Positions 55,951 to 64,000 of a DNA stretch of 64,000 bases are shown here, piece by piece. Position 1 is the first letter of the stretch. Each line of letters begins with the position of its first letter. A program made the position numbers and the translations under genes. Origin of the DNA: Trema orientale (Eukaryota > Streptophyta > Magnoliopsida > Rosales > Cannabaceae); contig JXTC01000079.1 in assembly GCA_002914845.1 (NCBI GenBank), positions 607,702 through 671,701 of the forward strand. Reading direction: 5' to 3'. The notes below the pieces were generated by a model, which saw nothing but the letters and a program-made list of their open reading frames with translations, was not told where the DNA came from and did not search any database.

Positions 55951-57275
55951 GAACCACTATTGAATTACTAATACAACTTCTTGTCATCTACAGAGTCCGG
56001 AGTGGTTGTGCACTAACAAAATATATTACAGAGGTATATGAACAGTATAACAAAAACCCACTATACAAAAGTCAAAAAAGAGGAGCTGATGAAAAAAGAA
56101 ATTAAAAGTTAACTTAAGAATGTAAAAGTTACTAAACTAAATACTTATTTTCAACATGTTACTCTACTCTTTTGTACTTAGTGATCATCAGCAATTAAAG
56201 AAAAGGGTTGGTTAAGCCTGAAATTTTTCTTAACAGCAATTGAACCCTTCGATTAAAAGACTCAGGCGGACATAATAGCTCAAGCCTTCAAAACATGTCT
56301 CCTGCATCACTGCAAATAAAATTTTGCCTGCTAATAACAATTTCGAGGGCGCCTTAGGGACAAAATTAAGAGAAAATTCACAACCAATCCCTCAATGGAA
56401 CAGATTCGATTTCTTGTTTTATTATTATTTATTTTTTTAAAAAAAGTATCGAGTCTTGGGGATCGATTCTTGTTATAATCTCACCAAATGAATCAAAAAA
56501 TTAACTTTTACCTGGTCATTCAACATCAGCTAGACCGAAATTCATTCGTAATTTAAATTTCCAACGAGTGGTCAAACCAAGATCAATTTTCAGTCATCTT
56601 AAATCTTCCTATCTTTCTCCTCCAAAAAAACAAAACAAAACAAAACCAAAAAAAAAAAAATTTCCTGTCTTCGACATTATTATAATAGACCTCCTAAACA
56701 ATAAAACAACATCAATAGTTCTGGAAACAAACCTACATATATCCAACGCGAAGTCAATCATAAAAGAAATCAAAAATTCAATTCCCCGAATTCCTCAATT
56801 CATCCGTCAAAAGAACAATATTGAAACCCAAAAAAAATAATGATAATAAAATAAAATAAATAAAAAATAAAAAACATCTCGAGTATTACATTCCCAGAAC
56901 AACCCAAGATTCACCACAGGAAACACGCACTGAGTACTTTCCTATGACACCTGCTCCTTTTCAAGTCGTTTGTATGCAATAAACTACATCTTTAGGGTTT
57001 AGCAAAAATCAAAATAAGAAGTATATTGCATTACTGCTAATAAATATACATCACCAATCCAGTTTGTAAAGTATTAATTCGAGTTCAACAAATGTATGCG
57101 GTTATAAATATTAATCATGGAGACCTTTTTAGAATAATTTAAAGGCCCAAACGTATAAATGAAGAAAATAGAATAAGACAGACACAGATCAAATTTACGT
57201 GTGCATGCATGCATGGTTCGGATTTTAATTAACTCTAGAAACCCCATACTACACCCAATTAGAAAGCACTCTTCA
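55950..57275. other. Intergenic, downstream of the GTE-like gene
   Basis: AT-rich, with A-runs at 56620-56660 and 56825-56870. The frame at 56568-56840 is low complexity and has no domain. The 3' end of the minus-strand GTE-like gene lies at the right margin. Confidence 0.35.
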
Positions 57276-58037
57276 TCAAGCCACAGAAGCGCCAATCAGC
57301 TTCTCGAACTCCTTCACAACACTAAGGTTATCATCAAAGTCGACGGTCTTGGTGATCTTGTTAATTTCAATCCGAGCAGCTTCTCTTAGTCTTTCAATCT
57401 CTTGTTTCCTCTTCTTTTTCATCAATTTGCTATCATCATCAATTTCACTTCGTGTTTCGAATTCTTGACCACACTGTCCCTTCTTGATCTTCATCAAATC
57501 ATAATGAGCTTCATCTGGAGTACGTCTCTGCTTCTTGATCATCATCAACTGGCCGTGATCATGATTTCTTGATATTTTAAGTTTCTCGTTAATTAAGTCA
57601 CGATCATGATGATGATCAACTTCACCTAGACCACGTCTCTGCTTCTTGATCATAATCAACTGGTCGTGGTCGTCGTGATTTGTTGATCTTTGAAGTTTCT
57701 TGTTGATTAAGTCACGATCATCGTAATCAGCTTCATCTCGTGTACGTCTCTTCTTGATCATCAACTGACCGTGATCGCCATGATTTCTTGATCTTTGAAG
57801 GTTCTTGCTCATTAAGTTTTCTACCTTGAGACCAACAACATCAGGAGCCTTTTCTTTACATGCATCTTCGAGTTGCTTCTTTGCTTTGCGAATGATTTCG
57901 GCAAAGCGGTACTTCATGAAAGCAATTCTGGCCGCTCGCTTTGGGGAATTAATTATCTCTCCTTCTTCCGTTGTTGCTGACACTTCAGCCTCAGGCTCAC
58001 TAGTGCCATGGTGGACAGTGCTACGATGACGGGACAT
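57276..58037 (-). CDS. Bromodomain-less GTE-like protein with internal repeats
   Basis: Single exon, 253 aa from the ATG at 58037, which has a strong context (gccgccATG); an in-frame GTG at 58121 was not used. Residues 24-50 (EEGEIINSPKRAARIAFMKY then RFAEIIRKAKK) and 207-249 (KKKRKQEIERLREAARIEIN, KITKTVDFDDNLSVVKEFEK) resemble the region after the NET domain of plant GTE bromodomain/ET factors. No bromodomain or NET domain is present. Residues 76-180 are three tandem repeats of about 33-39 aa: L(M/I)(S/N)(K/E)(K/N)L(Q/K)xSxNHxD, then QL(M/I)MIKK.RR. It is lysine- and aspartate-rich and probably nuclear. It could be a retro-derived or truncated GTE gene. Confidence 0.65.
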   Translation of the reverse strand: MSRHRSTVHHGTSEPEAEVSATTEEGEIINSPKRAARIAFMKYRFAEIIRKAKKQLEDACKEKAPDVVGLKVENLMSKNLQRSRNHGDHGQLMIKKRRTRDEADYDDRDLINKKLQRSTNHDDHDQLIMIKKQRRGLGEVDHHHDRDLINEKLKISRNHDHGQLMMIKKQRRTPDEAHYDLMKIKKGQCGQEFETRSEIDDDSKLMKKKRKQEIERLREAARIEINKITKTVDFDDNLSVVKEFEKLIGASVA

Positions 58038-58239
58038 GGCGGCCCGAGGAGGAGGTGGTGACGGAGGCAGAGATTTCTTGAAAGAATTTCTAATCTGGAA
58101 TGCTCTGGCCGTGGATGTCACAGTAAAGAAACTGAGTCTTGATTCTTATAACCAGTTCAAGAATGTATTCGAAGGTTTACGTACGTAAAATAAGAGCTTC
58201 AAATTAAATAGGAAGCGGGACTCAGGGGCGATTAGGGTT

Positions 58240-58835
58240 ATACATAACCTTTATTTGACATGAATTAATGTTAAAACATGATTTTAATAAGGGTAATAGA
58301 GTAATTTTTGAGCAAATGATATTTTGGTAATTTAAATTTTTTGGAATATTTATCCAAAATATCGGGAATTGTTTAATGGGTGCTTCAGTTCTAAAATTTG
58401 CCATTAAGTCCCCCATTTCTTCTCTTTTTTTTTCGCACAAGTCCATGAGAGAGAGGGAGAGAACACCAGAATTATTCAGTCCAGACATCGTCGCATGATG
58501 CCTCCATCGGTCAGACGTGCTGCCTCACAGGGAAGGGCACTCACCGATGAAGAAAATCCGACCACCCTCGCCATATTTCAAGCTCCAGTGGCCAAGATCC
58601 ATGTCTCCAAAGTTATCGCCTCTGACGACGTTTTTCGGCCAAATACCCGTCATCTGACGTCGGTTGCTCTCGCAACCGGCATGTACAGCTTCGTTTCGCC
58701 TTAACCGACCTACTCTAATAGGTTTTACGGCTCAACACAGCTCCAGTGAGAATCTCATCACTATTACTATATTTTAATATTTAATTTATGATATTTTTAT
58801 AATTATTTTGAAAAATAATTATTTGGGATATTTGT
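58240..58835 (+). repeat. Dispersed LTR-like repeat X, copy 3 (partial)
   Basis: Shares with copy 2 the order 'gggtaatagagtaattttt', 'ccattaagtcccccatttct', a GC-rich middle and 'tcactattactatatttta' before 'tttataattattttgaaaa'. It stops where copia-like sequence begins. The open frame at 58495-58704 has no domain. Confidence 0.5.
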
Positions 58836-58839
58836 CCTA

Positions 58840-60640
58840 AAAAATATATTTCTAATTTTACCCTTTTAGCGTAAACAACTTTCTCTTATATGTAATTATG
58901 ATATTTGCTAAATTAAACTGTCTCAGTTGAATAGTTTATTTATTTAAAAAAGATTCCATGACTTTATTTGTGTATAAAGAAACAAACATAATTAAGTGTT
59001 AATTATGGAGAGACTTGTTTCTTTATCTAAGTCTAAATTAACTAGTTCACAATCTGTAAATAAATATGGAATACTTTATTTACTATAGGTTGTAGTGTTT
59101 GCCTATCTCAATAGGGATGATGTGTCTCATATCATCGAAATATCTGACTCTTGATAGAAATATTAGTACGACATAAATAAGTTATATGTATTGAACTGGA
59201 CCAAGTAATATAAAGAATTGGAGTGCCGTAACTCAATTCTTAGTATTACCATAAATTAGCTCTTAGTATGTAGATCTTAATCCTTGATGTTTGACTGGAT
59301 TTACTTTCATGGGTTGTAGCCTTTTGATTTGTTAAAAGACTAGCATCTATGAAATTAGAGGCGAACTCTGGCATATTAGAGGTTATGGTTTATGAATTGA
59401 CGGGAACACCAAAAAGTTAAGGACACTATATAATAATACCACTTTATAGTCTTTCAAGATTCATGGAATAATTAAATCTAAGATCTTAGTATTCACATTG
59501 TGAATTGATCGATAGTTTTGTCTAAATAGCCATTGAGAATAAAATTATTGACAACATTATTCCGTAATAGAAAGATGATAACTTAAAAGTAAATATGAAT
59601 TAGAGGGGTACTACGGTAATTTCACCTATCTAACTACGGCATTGTATAGGGATTTTACATGTGGTATAGAATATACTAGGTAGATCGGTTAATCAAGACT
59701 AATTGATTAAATCTCTATAAAAGGCATGATATTTAATCTAAGAGTGCAGTATTGAACCTTTAGTAGAGTGTTTCCTTCACTAGTAGTTTATATAAATTCT
59801 ATAATAAGAGTTATTATGTATTTATTATACTATTGGAGCTTAGATTATTTGAATTCATTAGGTCTCTTGTCTAAGTTAATAAAACTCATTAATTGATTGG
59901 TGGTATTTATGAAATTAGTTTCATGAAACTGTATAAAATAATGATTCTACGCAGAAGTTGATAATTTTACAAATAAGTTACACGAGTTGGACATATTTAT
60001 AAAAATACACCCAAAGTCCAATTTGGAGAACAAGCCCAAACCTAGTTAGACTAGGATTAGCTGTTTTTGGGGCCAAATATATAAAAAGATATATGAGAGA
60101 AAAAACTGTACAGTAACACATACAATGCTACAAGTGAAAAATAGGGAAAGAAAGAAAGAGAGTGGTACTATACGCCAACTATAGAGAAAGAGAGGGACAA
60201 AAAGTTTCTTATAGCCTCACTTTCTCATCTCACATCCTGGTGTTCCAAAGGATCAAAAGGGTGTTTTTGATCGTTCTCCAACGAGGGATTCAACTTGGTG
60301 TCTATTCACCTCATCAACCAAGGGCAAGAGCATAGACCAGAAAATCTAGGGTTAGAGATTTAATTACCATCAACAAGGAGATCAAGATAGGACATACTAC
60401 AAGAGGTAAATCCCAAATCTCATCTCTAGGGTTTATGCATCTAGATTTGATTTGCGTTATACATGATCTTGTATATGATATATCCATATTCTATAGTTAT
60501 GAAAATTATTTTCATGAAAAATTTTAAAACCTAAATTTGCTAACTTTTCCGCTGCGTTCATGATGTGATCATGTGTTTTCCATAGTTTCCATGTATGTAT
60601 GATTTTTCCTAAGTAATAAATCAATTCTAGCAAAAGCGGG
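58840..60640 (+). mobile_element. Probable 5' LTR region of a Ty1/copia element
   Basis: Non-coding sequence with a TATA-like CTATAAAAGG near 59716. Its end region ('ggtaaatcccaaatctcatc', 'ttccgctgcgttcatgatgt', 'gatcatgtgttttcc') has the style of plant copia LTR 3' ends. LTR start and end bases could not be fixed. It lies upstream of, but separated from, the primer-binding site at 62448 by a copy of repeat X. Confidence 0.5.
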
Positions 60641-60689
60641 TTAAAAATCGTGAATAGTTACGGTTGTTAGAAGTAAAAATAGTAACCAG

Positions 60690-62440
60690 AAGTGTGGTAA
60701 TTTTCAAATAGAAAAAGTGGACATTTTTCTAAATATTTCCAAAAAGTGGTATGTTTGTAACTTTCGGATTTTTGAGCCCATTTAATGCTCGAGGCATCGA
60801 AACTGAATTTCGACTTCGAATTTGGATTTAATGAGATCGAGAAACAAATTTTGATATAAAATATTATTATGTTCTGAAGTGTCATGAGAATTGAAATTCG
60901 TAACTCGTGAATAATACTATTTTATGTGCATAGGCTGGATCCCGCATCGGGACCCATTTTTAACAAATTATATGTCTAACTCAGTATTTTCGGGTCCTTT
61001 GAATTCAGTAATGAACTCTGTTTTTCCATCTGAGGCCCTAGTGAAAGAGTCACTTTTTCAAGTGGACTTACCGGGATCCCGAAACGCCATTCGAACACTC
61101 AAGTAACCAACAGGAGATTCTTCGAGCCTCATTAGCTATGTATTACTACCATATACAGGTAGGAGTTCAATTACCTAGTTTTATACTTGTTTTAATTTAT
61201 AATTATATTATAATTTATTTATGAAAAATCATGGTCTATGCAATGATTTAACAAGTTATGGAAACACATTGGATTATACTAGGATTAGATAGTATGGACT
61301 TTTATACATATTTTTAAATTATGATTATGGACTAATACAGCAATGTATTGCCCATGTTACAATAAATCCCTTAATAATGTCGAATGGGATTTTAAAGCAT
61401 GATTTGATTAGTTTCTTGATGCATAGTTATTGTGAACTGTTAAATATTATACATACCATAGTCACACATGAGATACATCTTAGGCATCGCGGTGTTTAGC
61501 GGATGGCTAGTATCCCTTCCCTCTATGAGAGTCCGTAAACCCACGCGGGGTCTTTTGATTACCCCCCACTCAGTAGGCGTAAGCATTCAGTTGCCCTCTG
61601 GTTCGGTAGGTATAGACAGATGGGTGTCCTCCGATTTTCTAGGGTAGGTATCAGGCAGAGAGTACTTAGTACACGTAGTACGAGTTATTCTTGTTCGTAA
61701 TGAGAGAATGTGAGCTCATGGAATTGGATGATTTATGATATATACAATGATGTGATTTTAGTTTTGTGTGCCACAGACTGGGGCCTGCATCGGGACTTAC
61801 TTTTAATAAATTATATGTCTAACCTAGCATTTTTGAGTGCTCTGAATTCAGTAGTGGCCTCCGCTTTTCCATCTAAGGCTCCAGTGGAAAAATCACTTTT
61901 TCATGTGGACTTACTGAGATCCCGAAACAGCCGTTTGAACACTCGAGTGGCCAACGAGAGATTCTTCGAGCGTCATTAGTTTGCGCTTGTATTCCTACTT
62001 CTTTTCCCTGGTAGGTGTCTGTACTCTGTTAACTTTCTTTCTTTATTCAATTATTTAGCCAAGATTGATTAATTTACTAAGTGGATGTATGAGGATGGTT
62101 TTGTTATAAATTTAAGAAGTTGAAACTTCAAGTGATTTAATGTAAATTATTTTGGACATTAAACTAAAATTTTCAGTTGAACTCAATTTACTAAAATTTA
62201 TAATTTCTTAAACAAGTATTCAAATGAGATAGTTAGAAATCTTTTTGAACTTTAACGAGTATTTTTCTTAAGTAATTAAAAACTAGTAAGAGTTTTTAAT
62301 GGTAATAGAATTCATAATGATTTATGGACCAAAATGAAACTATCTAATACTTGATTTTTTTTTTAATTTCGAAAAAATAATATTTTATTATATTTTCACT
62401 AAAAAAAATTAAAAATTACGGCTTTGGATTTTCAGTCATG
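60690..62440 (+). repeat. Dispersed LTR-like repeat X, copy 4, with internal duplication
   Basis: Longest copy. It contains the same segment of about 240 bp twice, about 840 bp apart (60928-61165 and 61770-62012): 'atcgggac', 'aaattatatgtctaac', 'tttttccatct(g/a)aggc', 'cactttttca', 'gagattcttcgagc'. Between them is 'ccacgcggggtcttttgatt' sequence. The end matches copies 1 and 2 ('gatgtatgaggatggtttt' to 'ggattttcagtcatgata'). Confidence 0.65.
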
Positions 62441-62447
62441 ATAGAAA

Positions 62448-62462
62448 TGGTACTAGAGCTAC
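62448..62462 (+). other. Copia primer-binding site (tRNA-iMet type, mutated)
   Basis: TGGTACTAGAGCTAC, close to the TGGTATCAGAGC sequence that pairs with plant initiator methionine tRNA. It is followed by 'ggtttcagatccg', common after the site in copia elements. Confidence 0.65.
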
Positions 62463-64000
62463 AGGTTTCAGATCCGTCTGGGATCTTGCCTATGATATTT
62501 TTTATTTAAAAATAATTTGGAAAGTGTTTGATAAATACCTCATATATTTGAGAATTAGCTAAATATATTGTTTTTACTCTGATTCATCCTGATTCATTCA
62601 TCTCCCTAGAGTGAAACTCTAGTATCATTGAGATGGTTATAACCCAAAATCTCTAGTCTCAGAAATATTGGGAATAACAAGAAATTAGTGGATTCTACTC
62701 CTATTAAAAATCTCTTATTCAAATGGGCATTCATATTTGTACTTCTATGTCCACTCAGGTAGTAAGCTATGTGTGAATCCTATAAGTTCTATGATAGCTA
62801 TCTTATGCTAAGTATTTTAATTATCTTGCTTTGGTCCGATGTTTCGTAAATTTTTGGGATGTAATTTAACTTTCTAGATCTTTGTATGTTTATAATTACT
62901 CGATTTCAGTAATTGGTAATTGATGTTTATATCAACGTGTTCGAAATTGATGATATTTTTGCATGACATATGGCTCATTATTTAACAAGTTAGTATAATA
63001 TATTGAGTTTGCTTAATGTGGTAGTATACTAAACTCACCAAGGTTTGGCTTGACATTAGTAATGATTTGATAGAATAATTTATTTAATTTAAATTGAATT
63101 AATGGACTATAATTATGTTTCCTTATAAGTTGTATACTTTGACAATTTGTTTTGCCTACTTGATAGTTGTATGCCTAAATTTACTTGTCTTTCAAATTGA
63201 AACTTTTGAAATCGAAAAAAAAAATTCACGATTAATGGATTAAGAAAAAATTTCACTGATTAAAAAATGGATTTGTGCATCTAGATGTAGTTTTCATTCG
63301 GTTTTATATTTTCTCTCTAAATATATCGGCTTTGTAATATTTGGTTAAAATATTATTTGGTTATTGGTACTTTAATTAAACTATAACAAGTATCTTTCCG
63401 AATTGAAAGAGAAGAAAAAAAGTAAATATGATTTACTTATTTTAGAAGCTTGTTTAGTGGAAGAAGATTTATTTGATAGATCTCCATGGATAGTTGATTG
63501 AGGAGCCACTAATCATGTTTGTTCTTCTTTTCAGATGCTTAGTTCTTCAAGGGAACTTGCCGACGGAGAATTCATAATGAGAGTAGGCAATGAAGCCAAA
63601 GTTTTGGCAAAAACAGTGAGAGTCGTTCGTCTTCATTTTAGAAATAAATTTTTGTTATTGAACAATGTTTATTTTATTCCCGGTTTTCGTAAGAATTTGA
63701 TTTCTATGTCAAGATTATTTGAATAAATGTTTAGTGTTTCTTTTCTTAATAATGAGATTATTATTTCTAGAAATGGTTTAAATATTTGTTCTGCAAAAAT
63801 GGAAAATGGACTTTACATGTTAAGGCTGGACGAACAATCACTGCTTAATACCGAAATATTTAAAGTGGAACACCCCAAACCTAAAAAGCAAAAGGTTTCT
63901 CATGACGACGATACATATCTTTGGCACCTTAGGTTAGGATATATCAATCTAGATAGGATAAACAGACTTGTAAAGGATGGTCCTTTAAGAGAACTAAAAG
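62448..64000 (+). mobile_element. Ty1/copia element, 5' internal part, decayed, runs off the window
   Basis: From about 63440 a frame reads SPWIVD, then a TGA (63499-63501) exactly where the catalytic DSG serine of the aspartic protease should be, then GATNHVCSS. It continues with FIMRVGNEAKVLA and LLLNNVYFIPGFRKNLISMS, a TAA at 63724-63726, then KMENGLYMLRLDEQS and the pre-integrase words LWHLRLGYINLDRINRLV. This is the protease to GAG-pre-integrase region of TNT1-like copia. Two stops make it non-functional. Integrase and reverse transcriptase would lie beyond the window. No intact gag was seen at 62470-63430. Confidence 0.85.

Noticed and set aside
57805-58029. Plus-strand frame of 74 aa
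   Set aside because: Shadow of the minus-strand GTE-like gene.

Overview
The window looks like a gene-poor, AT-rich stretch of a eudicot plant nuclear genome. The evidence is genes with GT-AG introns, MATH-only (TRAF-like) proteins, an FBW2-type F-box gene, a GTE-like gene, and many plant transposon remnants (Ty1/copia, Ty3/gypsy, CACTA, MULE/DUF1985, Tourist-like MITEs). The species cannot be fixed from sequence alone. All exon models below were built by hand from reading frame, splice dinucleotides, intron phase and comparison between paralogues in the window.

Region 1 (1-34.6 kb) is a tandem array of double-MATH-domain genes, all originally on the minus strand. Three have complete six-exon frames: MATH1 (2896-8282, with a CACTA element in an intron and a different first exon), MATH2 (17163-19468) and MATH3 (23328-26105). 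A fourth block (28.0-34.6 kb) holds at least two decayed copies. These were broken by insertion of the same small copia-type LTR element in two exons. The segment between the two LTR insertions (30289-32826) is now inverted, so exon halves lie on opposite strands. The target-site duplications of both insertions can still be read at the separated junctions. Between the MATH genes lie a gypsy relic, a FAR1/MULE relic, MITEs and anonymous AT-rich DNA.

Region 2 (35-48.5 kb) is the most gene-dense part. It has a relic of a DUF1985/Ulp1-type MULE whose putative intron is a degenerate TTTCGAT-rich array. It also has a predicted organelle membrane protein with a coiled-coil tail (36818-38875, +), a 14-exon conserved plant protein of unknown function with a 13-nt microexon (40791-45285, +), and an FBW2-like F-box/LRR gene (46142-47360, -) with stacked MITEs upstream.

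Region 3 (48.5-64 kb) is mostly repeats: inverted MITE pairs, four segments of one dispersed LTR-like family (called X here, two of them head-to-head), and a second DUF1985 relic. It holds one single-exon gene resembling the C-terminal part of GTE bromodomain factors, carrying three tandem protein repeats. The right end is the 5' part of a decayed Ty1/copia element that appears to have a copy of X nested between its LTR and its primer-binding site.

No rRNA, tRNA, CRISPR or bacterial-type operon was seen. The most interesting structure is the LTR-bounded inversion that splits and flips part of the MATH array.
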